Assembly: GCA_965204915.1 (NCBI GenBank)
Contig: OZ242023.1
Location: 3,348,001-3,412,000 of the forward strand
DNA: 64,000 bases
DNA from: HK1 sp965204915
GTDB taxonomy: Bacteria; Pseudomonadota; Gammaproteobacteria; HK1
Direction of reading: 5' to 3'
Shown here: piece by piece, positions 45,728 through 54,342 of the stretch
How positions within the stretch are numbered: position 1 is the first letter of the stretch
Layout: each line of letters starts with the position of its first letter
Made by a program: the position numbers and the translations under genes
Notes under the pieces: generated by a model
The model's database searches: none
Seen by the model: the letters and a program-made list of their open reading frames with translations, nothing else
Told to the model about the DNA's origin: nothing

Positions 45728-46449
45728 CCGGGGCGCACGTGGTGCAGGGGGGCAAGGCGGTCCATGGGGCGAGCGTAGGCATCCTGCTGCTCGATACCCG
45801 CTTTCCGCGCGTCCCGGGCGACGGCGGCCACGCCGGAACCTGGCCCTTTCCGATGCTCTACCGCGTGGTCGCCGGCGCGACCCCGGACAGGGTGGTGCGC
45901 GACCGTGGCGGGATCGTCGAGGACTTCGCGTCTGCGGCCCGCGAGCTGGTTGCGATCGGGGCCGACGGCATCACCACGAACTGCGGGTTCCTGGTGCTGT
46001 ACCAGGACCGGCTCGCGAGCGCCTGCGGGGTGCCGGTGGCCGCCTCGTCGCTGCTGCAAGTGCCGTGGGTCGAACGGCTGCTGCCGCCGCGCCGGAGGGT
46101 CGGGGTGGTGACGGTGGAAGCGGCGAGCCTCACGCCGCGGCACCTCGAATGCGCGGGGGCGCGGCCGGACACTCCGGTGGAAGGAACCGAGGGCGGCACG
46201 GAGCTGACGAAAGTGCTGCTCGGCGACGAGCTGGAGCTCGACGTGGACCGTGCGCGCGACGACGTGGTCGCTGCCGCCCGCCGGCTCGTCGAGCGCAACC
46301 ATGACGTCGGTGCGATCGTCCTCGAATGCACGAACATGCCGCCCTATGCGGCCGACGTGTCACGCGCGACCGGGCTCCCGGTATTCGACTTCTACAGCTT
46401 CGTATGCTGGTTCCAGGCCGGGCTCCGGCCGCGAAGCTTCGGCGGTTGA
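45724..46449 (+). CDS. Aspartate/glutamate racemase family protein
   Basis: The 241-residue protein has the two catalytic-type cysteines of the family in TTNCGFL (Cys87) and LECTNMPPYA (Cys202). These two-base enzymes invert the alpha carbon of amino acids or related acids such as hydantoins and maleate. It overlaps the AcnX small subunit gene by four bases, so the proteins are probably made together and act on the same pathway. Substrate unknown. Confidence 0.85.
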   Translation: MTGAHVVQGGKAVHGASVGILLLDTRFPRVPGDGGHAGTWPFPMLYRVVAGATPDRVVRDRGGIVEDFASAARELVAIGADGITTNCGFLVLYQDRLASACGVPVAASSLLQVPWVERLLPPRRRVGVVTVEAASLTPRHLECAGARPDTPVEGTEGGTELTKVLLGDELELDVDRARDDVVAAARRLVERNHDVGAIVLECTNMPPYAADVSRATGLPVFDFYSFVCWFQAGLRPRSFGG

Positions 46450-46470
46450 GCGGCGCGGCGCCGGCCGGCG

Positions 46471-48123
46471 CTACATCACCGCCTCGATGCCGTATGCATC
46501 GAACCCCTGCCTGGCGAAGTTCTCCCGGAACATCTCGCGCAGCCGGACGGCAGCCGCGTCGCAGGCGTCCCGGTCGCTCCACACCGTGCGCGGGTCGAGG
46601 AATGCGGCGTCCACCCCCGGACATGACCTCGGAACGCGCAGCCCGAAGATCGGATGCACGGTGGTTTCCACGCCGTCCAGACGGCCGGCGAGCGCCGCAT
46701 CGAGCAGCGCCCGCGTATCCCTGATCGCGATGCGGCCCGCCTCGCCGGCGGGACTGCCACTCCATCCCGTGTTGAGCAGGACGCAGCGCGCCTCGTGGGC
46801 CTGCATCTTCTCCGCGAGCAGCCGGGCGTAGACGTTCGGGCGATGCGACATGAACGGTGCGCCGAAGCATGCGCTGAAGGTCGCCTCGGGTCCGGTGAGC
46901 CCGACCTCGGTGCCGGCGAGCTTCGCGGTGAAGCCCTGCACGAAGTGGTACATCACCTCCCTGCCATCGAGGAGGGACACCGGCGGGAGCACCCCGAAGG
47001 CGTCGGCGGTCAGCAGCACGATGGTCTCGGGGTGCGAGCCGCGCGCGCCGTCGGCGACGTTCGGGTTGCAGGACAGCGGGTACGAGAAGCGGGTGTTCTC
47101 GGTGATCGAGCGGTCGGTGAGGTCGAGCTCCCGCGGGTCCGTCTCCTCGATCCGCTTTCCGGGCAGGGGCGGCACGTTCTCGATGATGGTCCCCGGCTCC
47201 GACAGCGCCGCCGCGATCACCGGCTCCGCTTCCTTGTCGAGGTCGATGAGCTTCGCGTAACAGCCGTCCTCGAGGTTCGAGATGCCGGCATCCGTCCAGC
47301 CCGTCTCGTCGTCGCTGATGAGCCGGCGGCCGGGATCGGCCGACAGCGTCGTCTTGCCGGTGCCCGAGAGGCCGAACAGGATCGCGGCGTCGCCGCGTTC
47401 GCCGGCGTTCGCCGAGCAGTGCATGGAGAGGAACCCGTGGTCGGGGAGGAGGAAGTTCATCACCGTGAAGATCGTCTTCTTCACCAGTCCGCAGTAGTCC
47501 GCCCGTCCGGCCACGAGGCAGATCCGGTTGCGGAAATCGATGATCGCGGCGCGGTCGGAACGGCTGCCGTCACGCTCCGGCTCGCACCGGAAGGACTGCA
47601 CGTTGAGCATCGTCCAGCGCTTGCCTTCCGCGTCCTCCATCCCCTCCACGTGCTTCGGGAACATGTTGTGCGCGAACATCGCGTGGACCGCGTACTCGCC
47701 CACGAACCGGTAGGGGACGGAATACGCCGGATCGGCGCCCGCGTACACGTCCTGCACGTAGAGGCTCCTTCCGCGCGCATTGACGTGCCCGGCGACCCGG
47801 CCCAGCAACCCTTCGTATCGCTCCGGATCGTAGGGCTTGAGATTGTCCTTCCACCAGATCCTGTCTTCGACCTCGGGCCAGGCGACCGCGAACGTGTCGG
47901 CCACGGGCCGCCCCGTGCAGGTGGGATCGGTGTAGAACACGAGCGGACCGTCGACGCCGAGCCGGGTAGGAAAGCACTTCCGATCGGTGTCGGGGCCACC
48001 GTGGCGGATACGGCCGCGATCGTTGGCAACGGCCTCCTCGAAGAGCCGGGGCTTGGGCAGGTTGTACTTGAAGTCGACCCCCTTCAGCCCGAGCTTGCGC
48101 TCCAGGGCAGCTTTCAACTCCAT
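46471..48123 (-). CDS. pckA: Phosphoenolpyruvate carboxykinase (ATP)
   Basis: The 550-residue protein has the kinase-1a P-loop GLSGTGKTT (251-259), preceded by MHCSANAGERGDAAILF, and the metal/oxaloacetate segments ISDDETGW and GFTAKLAGTEVG. It converts oxaloacetate to PEP with ATP, the first step of gluconeogenesis from TCA intermediates. The start at 48123 (MELKAALERKLGLKGVDFKY) follows a GGGGAG site. It is convergent with the racemase gene. The 261-bp upstream gap to kdsD holds divergent promoters and no gene. Confidence 0.95.
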   Translation of the reverse strand: MELKAALERKLGLKGVDFKYNLPKPRLFEEAVANDRGRIRHGGPDTDRKCFPTRLGVDGPLVFYTDPTCTGRPVADTFAVAWPEVEDRIWWKDNLKPYDPERYEGLLGRVAGHVNARGRSLYVQDVYAGADPAYSVPYRFVGEYAVHAMFAHNMFPKHVEGMEDAEGKRWTMLNVQSFRCEPERDGSRSDRAAIIDFRNRICLVAGRADYCGLVKKTIFTVMNFLLPDHGFLSMHCSANAGERGDAAILFGLSGTGKTTLSADPGRRLISDDETGWTDAGISNLEDGCYAKLIDLDKEAEPVIAAALSEPGTIIENVPPLPGKRIEETDPRELDLTDRSITENTRFSYPLSCNPNVADGARGSHPETIVLLTADAFGVLPPVSLLDGREVMYHFVQGFTAKLAGTEVGLTGPEATFSACFGAPFMSHRPNVYARLLAEKMQAHEARCVLLNTGWSGSPAGEAGRIAIRDTRALLDAALAGRLDGVETTVHPIFGLRVPRSCPGVDAAFLDPRTVWSDRDACDAAAVRLREMFRENFARQGFDAYGIEAVM

Positions 48124-48384
48124 GATTCTCCCCGAGGGATCCGGCGATGGAGTGTTTCCCGGCCAGGGTCCGGAAAGGCTCGCCGAGGTTGGAAAGGCGA
48201 GAGGGAAACGAGAATACGGCGCGCGAGCGGCTTCAGGCAACCGCGGGTCTTGTCCGGCGGGACATGCGAGATTGCGATCGGCAACGGGTTGCGTTCAAAC
48301 TCGCCAACCGGGCGTCCGCGGTGACCGGATACGCCCGCCCTCCGCCTCCTGGCGAATCCGGCCCCTGCCTCGTCCGATACCCCC

Positions 48385-49386
48385 GTGTCCGCCCCGCCGA
48401 CCCCCGAACCCCTGTTGAGCGATTCCGCGCTTCAGGCCTCGGGCGTCTCGGTCATCGAGACCGAGGCGAGGGCGCTCTCCGCCCTCACGGGGCGGGTGGA
48501 CGGCAGGTTCGCCGCCGCGTGCCGGCTCATGCTCGCGTGCCGCGGGCGGGTGGTGGTCACCGGAATGGGGAAATCGGGCCACGTCGCCCGCAAGATCGCC
48601 GCGACCCTGGCGAGTGCCGGCACCCCGGCGTTCTTCGTCCATCCGGGGGAGGCGAGCCACGGCGATCTGGGGATGATCACCGGGGCCGACATGGTCGTTG
48701 CGCTGTCGAACTCCGGTGAAACCCACGAGATCCTCACGATCCTCCCGATCATCAAGCGCCTCGGCATCCCTCTGGTGACCCTGACCGGCAACGACCATTC
48801 GCGCCTCGCGAGCGAAGCGGACGTGCACATCGACGTGAGCGTCGAGCAGGAAGCCTGCCCGCTGGGCCTTGCCCCGACCGCGAGCACCACCGCCGCGCTG
48901 GCGATGGGCGACGCGCTCGCCATCGCGCTGCTGGAGGCGCGGGGGTTCGGCGCCGAAGACTTCGCCCGCTCGCATCCCGGCGGCCGGCTCGGCCGCCGGC
49001 TGCTGCTCCGCATCGCAGACGTGATGCACACCGGAGCCGACGTGCCGCGGATACGTAGCGGCGAGACCGTGTCGAACGCACTGGTGGAGATGACCCGATC
49101 GCGGCTCGGCATGACCGCGGTCGTCGATGGTGAGGGCCGCGTGCTCGGGGTGTTCACCGACGGCGATCTCCGGCGGGCCCTCGAGAGCGACGTCGACATG
49201 AAGCACACCCGCATCGACGAGGTGATGACCCGGGACTGCGTCACCGTCGCCCCGGAGACACTCGCGGCGGAAGCGGTACACGTCATGCAGGAACGTGCGA
49301 TCAACGCGCTGCCGGTGGTGGACGGGGCCATGCGTCTGGTGGGGGCGCTGAACGTGCACGATCTGCTCCGCGCGGGGGTCATGTGA
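48385..49386 (+). CDS. kdsD: Arabinose-5-phosphate isomerase (KdsD/KpsF family)
   Basis: The 333-residue protein has a SIS domain (VVTGMGKSGHVARKIAATLA, SNSGETHEILTI) and two C-terminal CBS domains (RIADVMHTGADVPRI and RIDEVMTRDCVTVAPETL). It makes arabinose 5-phosphate for Kdo in lipopolysaccharide. The GTG start at 48385 is the first in frame. kdsC, commonly between kdsD and lptC, is absent: lptC begins inside the kdsD stop. Confidence 0.93.
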   Translation: MSAPPTPEPLLSDSALQASGVSVIETEARALSALTGRVDGRFAAACRLMLACRGRVVVTGMGKSGHVARKIAATLASAGTPAFFVHPGEASHGDLGMITGADMVVALSNSGETHEILTILPIIKRLGIPLVTLTGNDHSRLASEADVHIDVSVEQEACPLGLAPTASTTAALAMGDALAIALLEARGFGAEDFARSHPGGRLGRRLLLRIADVMHTGADVPRIRSGETVSNALVEMTRSRLGMTAVVDGEGRVLGVFTDGDLRRALESDVDMKHTRIDEVMTRDCVTVAPETLAAEAVHVMQERAINALPVVDGAMRLVGALNVHDLLRAGVM

Positions 49387-49985
49387 GCCCCGCGCTGACG
49401 GCGATCCGGACCAACCTCCGGCCATGGGTCGTTTCCGCCGCACTGCTTGCCGTTGCGGGCGCGAGTGGATGGATTCTGTACGACCTCGATTTCGATACGC
49501 CGGCAACGGCCGCCCAGGGGCTGCCGGATGCACCGGAGGCCTACATGGAGAACTTCGTCACCGTCGAGATGGACGGCGCGGGCAGGCCGAAGAGGCGGAT
49601 CGAGGCAAGCTACATGGCATACAACGCCGACGCGACGATCGATCTGACGCGCCCGCACTACGTGCTGTATCGAGCCGAGGGCGAGCCGTGGAACGTGCGC
49701 TCGGAGCGCGGCAAGGTATCCGCGGACGGGAACGTCGTGCAGTTGCTGGGCCGAGTGGACATCTGGCGCAATGACGGCTCGGGCGCCCGCCACCTCGACA
49801 TTCGAACCGAGCACCTGACGGTGCTGCCCGATTCCGAGTACGGAGAAACCGCGCAGCCGGTGACGATCCGCACACAGGCCGGCACTACGACCGGGACGGG
49901 CATGCGCGCTTACCTCGACGAGACCCGATTCGAGCTTCTCTCACGGGTACGAACCCATGTGTACGAACGCCGTCCCCGGCAGTGA
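49383..49985 (+). CDS. lptC: LPS export system protein LptC
   Basis: The 200-residue protein has one N-terminal membrane anchor (WVVSAALLAVAGASGWILYD) and a periplasmic beta-jellyroll with MENFVTVEMDGAGRPKRRIE and SERGKVSADGNVVQLLGRVD. LptC links the LptB2FG pump to LptA in the transenvelope bridge. It starts with GTG inside the kdsD stop and overlaps lptA by 29 bases. Confidence 0.9.
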   Translation: MSPALTAIRTNLRPWVVSAALLAVAGASGWILYDLDFDTPATAAQGLPDAPEAYMENFVTVEMDGAGRPKRRIEASYMAYNADATIDLTRPHYVLYRAEGEPWNVRSERGKVSADGNVVQLLGRVDIWRNDGSGARHLDIRTEHLTVLPDSEYGETAQPVTIRTQAGTTTGTGMRAYLDETRFELLSRVRTHVYERRPRQ

Positions 49986-50556
49986 GCACGCACGCCGGGC
50001 CGCGAGCCGGCTCCTCGCCGGGGTGCTGCTGGCAAGCGCCGCGCACGTCCACGCGCTGTCGACCGACAGCGACCAGCCCATCACCATCCAGGCGGACCGG
50101 GCCGAGCACGACGATGCCGCCCGCACCACGATCTATCATGGGGGCGTGGTCATCGATCATGGCAGCCTTCATATCCTCGGTGACACCGTGACCATCCGTT
50201 TCGACGGAGAAGACGAGGTGGCGAAGATCACCGCGGTCGGCGTGCCGGCCCATTTCCGGCAGCTACCCGACGGGGACACCAGCCATCGCAAGGCTTGGGC
50301 AGAGCGGATGGAGTACTTTCCCGAGCAGGACCTCATCGTGCTGCTCGGGGAGGCGCGCTACGAGAAGGAGGACGGAAGCCGCGTGCAGGCGGATCGGCTC
50401 GTATACGACCTGCTCAACGCGCGTTTCAAGGCGCTGGCGGACGACAGGAGCCCCGCAAGCTCGGCGGGGGATGCGGGCAGTGGCGATCGGGCAACCGGCG
50501 GGAAGCCTGGACGTGTCAGGATCAAGATCAAGGCGAAGAAGGCCGTGACGCGGTAG
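49957..50556 (+). CDS. lptA: LPS transport periplasmic protein LptA
   Basis: The 199-residue protein has a signal peptide (ASRLLAGVLLASAAHVHA) and an OstA/LptA jellyroll: QPITIQADRAEHDDAARTTI, YHGGVVIDHGSLHILGDTVT and RMEYFPEQDLIVLLGEARYE. It forms the periplasmic filament that carries LPS to LptD. A lysine-rich tail, GRVRIKIKAKKAVTR, closes the protein. The ATG lies inside lptC. Confidence 0.92.
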   Translation: MCTNAVPGSEHARRAASRLLAGVLLASAAHVHALSTDSDQPITIQADRAEHDDAARTTIYHGGVVIDHGSLHILGDTVTIRFDGEDEVAKITAVGVPAHFRQLPDGDTSHRKAWAERMEYFPEQDLIVLLGEARYEKEDGSRVQADRLVYDLLNARFKALADDRSPASSAGDAGSGDRATGGKPGRVRIKIKAKKAVTR

Positions 50557-50629
50557 ACGTCCGGCATACGACGCGGCGGCGAAGACGGTGGCGCAAGCGC
50601 CGGGCGCGAACGCCGCGTACGGATCTCCG

Positions 50630-51355
50630 ATGTCCACTCTCACCGCGCACCGACTCGCGAAACGCTACCGGAGCCGTCTCGTCGTCGACGACGTGAGCAT
50701 CACCGTACGAAGCGGAGAAATCGTCGGCCTGCTCGGGCCGAACGGAGCGGGCAAGACGACGAGCTTCTACATGATCATCGGCATCGTCGCGGGTGACGCA
50801 GGCACCGTGCTTCTCGACGAGGAGGATCTCACGGACCGTCCGATGCACCTCCGCGCCCGGGCCGGTCTCGGCTATCTGCCGCAGGAACCTTCCATCTTCC
50901 GCCACCTCTCGGTGCGGGAGAACATCATGGCGATCCTGGAGACGCGACGGGATCTGGGCAAGGCCGATCGCGAGCACTACCTCGAAACGCTGCTGGGTGA
51001 GTTCCACATCTCCCACCTGGCCGCCCAGCGTGGCGACAGCCTGTCCGGGGGCGAGCGCCGCCGGGTGGAAATCGCGCGCTCGCTGGCCATGGAGCCACGA
51101 TTCATGCTCCTGGACGAGCCGTTCGCGGGTGTCGATCCGATCTCGATCCTGGACCTCCAGCAGATCATCACCTACTTGAGCCAACGCGGGATCGGGATCC
51201 TGATCACCGATCACAACGTGCGGGACACCCTCGGCATCTGCGATCGGGCATACATCGTCAACGAGGGGATCATCATCGCCGAAGGCACCCCGGAGGACGT
51301 GCTCGGCGACGAGCGGGTCCGGGAGGTGTACCTGGGCCGGCATTTCAGGCTCTGA
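50630..51355 (+). CDS. lptB: LPS export ABC transporter ATP-binding protein LptB
   Basis: The 241-residue protein starts MSTLTAHRLAKRYRSRLVVD, as in E. coli LptB. It has Walker A GPNGAGKTT, signature LSGGERRRVEIARSLA and Walker B FMLLDEPFAGVD with the H-loop TDHNVRD. It energises LPS extraction from the inner membrane with LptFG, which are not in this window. A GTG at 50588 is an alternative start. Confidence 0.96.
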   Translation: MSTLTAHRLAKRYRSRLVVDDVSITVRSGEIVGLLGPNGAGKTTSFYMIIGIVAGDAGTVLLDEEDLTDRPMHLRARAGLGYLPQEPSIFRHLSVRENIMAILETRRDLGKADREHYLETLLGEFHISHLAAQRGDSLSGGERRRVEIARSLAMEPRFMLLDEPFAGVDPISILDLQQIITYLSQRGIGILITDHNVRDTLGICDRAYIVNEGIIIAEGTPEDVLGDERVREVYLGRHFRL

Positions 51356-51534
51356 GCGGACATGGCGCATGGCGGGCCGGGAGAGGGCGTGCCGCCGTCC
51401 CATCCCCCCTCGCTCATCGTCGCCCGCCGAGCCGCCGCGCACGCCATGCTTCCAGGATCGGCCCGACCCGTGAGCCCCGCCGAGGCTGGTACAATGCCCG
51501 AGCCGTTCCATCCTGCCCGATCCCTGCCCGATCG

Positions 51535-52944
51535 ATGAAGCAAACCCTGCAGCTCCGGCTGAGCCAGCATCTGGCGATGACGCCTCGGCTCCAGCAGGCC
51601 ATCCGGCTGCTTCAGCTCTCGACCGTGGAGCTGCACACCGAGGTCCAGGAGGCGCTCGACTCCAACCTCATGCTGGAGGTGGACGAAGACGACGCACCCG
51701 GTGCCGGCGGCGAAATCGAAGTCGTCCCGGCCGACATTCCGCGCGAGCTTCCGGTCGACACCGCATGGGAGGACATCTACGACTCCGCCCCCGTCACCAG
51801 CGGCGCACCGGCCGCGGAGCTCAGCGGTACCGACCTCGTTGCCCATCGCGCGCAGACCGAATCCCTCAAGGATCGCCTCGAGTGGCAGATGTCCCTGGTA
51901 CGGCTCAGCGACCCCGACCGGATCATCGCGGCTGCGCTCATTGATGCGGTGGACGAAGACGGCTATCTCATGCTGACCCTCGAAGAGATCCGGCAAAGTC
52001 TCGACGCCTTGCGCCAGGACGTGGCCCTCGATCGGATCGAGGCGGTGCTCCGGCAGATCCAGAACCTCGATCCGCCGGGCGTTGCGGCGCGCAGCCCGGC
52101 GGAATGCCTCGCGATCCAGTTGCGGCAGCTTCCGTCCGATACCGAGTGGCGCGATGCCGCGCTCACCCTCGTGACCGGACATCTCCAGGCGCTTGCCTCG
52201 AAGAGCTACGCGCAGCTCATGGCGGGGCTCGGGCTCGGGAGGCGCGAGCTCCAATGCGTCATCGACCTCATCCGCTCCCTCTCCCCCCGGCCCGGCGCCG
52301 CGATCCCGTCTTCCGCGCCGGAGTACGTGATCCCCGACCTCTTCGTACGCAAGGAGAACGGTGCGTGGAAGGTGGAGATGAACCCGGACGCAATCCCGAG
52401 GCTGCGCATCAACTCCCAGTACGCGAACCTCATCCGGCGCGCGGACGGCGGCGCGGACAACCACACCCTGAAGAGCCACCTGCAGGAGGCGCGCTGGTTC
52501 ATCAAGAGCCTCCTCAATCGGGGCGAGACGCTGCTGAAGACGGCAACGTGCATCGTCGAGCGCCAGAAGGGATTTCTCGAGCACGGCGAAGAGGCCATGA
52601 AGCCCATGGTGCTCGCCGACGTCGCCCGGATCATCGGCATGCACGAGTCGACGGTATCCCGTGCCACCACGTGCAAGTACATGCACACGCCGCGCGGGCT
52701 CTTCGAGCTCAAGTACTTCTTCTCGAGCCACGTCCATACCGCCAACGGCTCGGAAGCGTCCTCGACCGCGGTCCGCGCGGTGCTCAGGAAGCTGATTGCT
52801 TCCGAGAACCCGGCCAGACCCTTGAGCGATCGGAAACTCAAGGACATCCTCTCCGATCAGGGGATCCGGATCGCTCGACGCACCGTCGCCAAGTACCGCG
52901 AAGAGATGGCCATCCCTTCCTCGCCGCAGCGGAAAGTGCCTTGA
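51535..52944 (+). CDS. rpoN: RNA polymerase sigma-54 factor
   Basis: The 469-residue protein has the glutamine-rich activator-interacting region I (LQLRLSQHLAMTPRLQQAIR, LLQLSTVELHTEVQEAL), an acidic region II, the core-binding domain, the helix-turn-helix VARIIGMHESTVSRATTCKY and the C-terminal RpoN box ARRTVAKYREE. It directs transcription from -24/-12 promoters with AAA+ activators. It lies in the usual place between lptB and hpf. Confidence 0.97.
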   Translation: MKQTLQLRLSQHLAMTPRLQQAIRLLQLSTVELHTEVQEALDSNLMLEVDEDDAPGAGGEIEVVPADIPRELPVDTAWEDIYDSAPVTSGAPAAELSGTDLVAHRAQTESLKDRLEWQMSLVRLSDPDRIIAAALIDAVDEDGYLMLTLEEIRQSLDALRQDVALDRIEAVLRQIQNLDPPGVAARSPAECLAIQLRQLPSDTEWRDAALTLVTGHLQALASKSYAQLMAGLGLGRRELQCVIDLIRSLSPRPGAAIPSSAPEYVIPDLFVRKENGAWKVEMNPDAIPRLRINSQYANLIRRADGGADNHTLKSHLQEARWFIKSLLNRGETLLKTATCIVERQKGFLEHGEEAMKPMVLADVARIIGMHESTVSRATTCKYMHTPRGLFELKYFFSSHVHTANGSEASSTAVRAVLRKLIASENPARPLSDRKLKDILSDQGIRIARRTVAKYREEMAIPSSPQRKVP

Positions 52945-53035
52945 CCTTCGTTCCTCTCCGATTTCCGCCGCGAAGCGATGGACGCCGACCGCCCGCCACC
53001 GCCGGCACACCCAGTCGTCCGGCAAGGAGACTTCC

Positions 53036-53359
53036 ATGCAGATCAGCCTGACGGGACATCACGTCGAAGTCACCCCGAAGTTGAGGGAGTACGTCACCAG
53101 GAAGCTGGGGCGCGTCGCTCGCCATTTCGATCACGTCACCAGCGCGCGGGTCGTTCTGACCGTCGAGAAGCAGTCCAACAAGGCGGAGGCGGCCCTGCAC
53201 GTCGCCGGCGCCGACCTGTTCGCCAACGCCACACATCACGACATGTACGCCGCGATCGATATTCTCGCCGACCGTATCGACGGACAGGTGAGGCGGCACA
53301 AGGAAAAGCTTACCGACCACCATCGTGCCGAAGGCGGAATCAAGACGCAGTTCGACTGA
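53036..53359 (+). CDS. hpf: Ribosome hibernation promoting factor
   Basis: The 107-residue short-form protein has MQISLTGHHVEVTPKLREYV and the basic segment VRRHKEKLTDHH. It binds 30S/100S ribosomes in stationary phase. It lies 91 bp after rpoN, the conserved order. AAGGAG precedes the ATG. The 211-bp gap to ptsN shows no gene. Confidence 0.94.
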   Translation: MQISLTGHHVEVTPKLREYVTRKLGRVARHFDHVTSARVVLTVEKQSNKAEAALHVAGADLFANATHHDMYAAIDILADRIDGQVRRHKEKLTDHHRAEGGIKTQFD

Positions 53360-53571
53360 CCGCGGCCGGGCGCCGATCCCCCTCTCCGCCGGTCCGGCAT
53401 TCCACGGGCAGCGTTCTCCCGGAGCGGCGCCGCATCGAGCGAACCTGCGCGAAGGAAGAACCGCGGCAAACGGAGGGAAGGATGCGCGGGCGATCGCCAT
53501 CACTACGCCAGACGCATCGCCCCGCGCGGATGCCCGGCGATGATCCGGCCACGGCCAGGGAGCGGAATGGG

Positions 53572-54036
53572 ATGGTAACCCTCGATCGGATCCTCGATCC
53601 CCGGCGCATACGCAGCGACGTGCCGGCGGGGAGCCGGAAACGTACCTTGCAGACGCTGGGAGAGATTTTCGCCGACGCCGACCCGGCTCTCTCCGCACAG
53701 TCCGTCTTCGATCGGCTGGTCGAGCGCGAGCGTCTCGGCTCGACGGGGCTTGGAGAAGGCTGCGCCCTGCCCCATGCCCGCGTGCCCCGCCTCCGCCGCA
53801 CCCTCGCGGCTTTCCTGCTGCTCGGCAAAGGCGTGGATTTCGACTCACCCGATCACGAGCCCGTGGACCTCGTCTTCGGGTTGCTCGTACCCGAGGAGTC
53901 GACGGACGAGCATCTGGAGATCCTGGCCTCGATCGCCCGCGTCCTCTCCGATGAACGGGTACGCTCCTCGATCCGGGCGGCGCACGAACCGTCCCGGATC
54001 CGCGACGTCCTGGTCAACAACGGCGCCTTCGACTGA
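53572..54036 (+). CDS. ptsN: PTS IIA-like nitrogen-regulatory protein
   Basis: The 154-residue EIIA-Ntr protein has the phosphorylated histidine in STGLGEGCALPHARVP (His68) and the following VDFDSPDHEPVDLVFGLLVP. It links PTS phosphate flow to nitrogen and potassium control. rapZ and npr, which often follow it, are absent here. The next gene is a serine hydrolase. Confidence 0.93.
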   Translation: MVTLDRILDPRRIRSDVPAGSRKRTLQTLGEIFADADPALSAQSVFDRLVERERLGSTGLGEGCALPHARVPRLRRTLAAFLLLGKGVDFDSPDHEPVDLVFGLLVPEESTDEHLEILASIARVLSDERVRSSIRAAHEPSRIRDVLVNNGAFD

Positions 54037-54342
54037 CCCGGCGGGGAGCTCGCCGCCGGGGACGGCTTCCGGCAGTCGAAATCGGCCGTGCAGGTGAGAG
54101 ACCTTGCAAGGTACGTTATCCTCGACCCTATGTGTCTTCCGGTGCGGACCGCCGGAGCGCGATCCTTCCACGGTGGCGAGCGGACGACCGCGGGGCCGGG
54201 AGCGCCACCGGGAACGATGACCACCGAGAATGATCGCCACCGAGAATGATCGAATGTGCCTCATGACCTGTCCCAGGAAGCTTGCGCCCGGCGCGTCCGC
54301 CACCGGCCCCGTGCCGCGACTTGCCGCCGCCCGGCCCGCCCG
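54037..54342. other. Intergenic region with a short direct repeat
   Basis: No gene is visible. A 16-bp unit, ccaccgagaatgatcg, occurs twice back to back near 54220-54253. A promoter for the following hydrolase gene is expected but none is clear. Confidence 0.5.
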
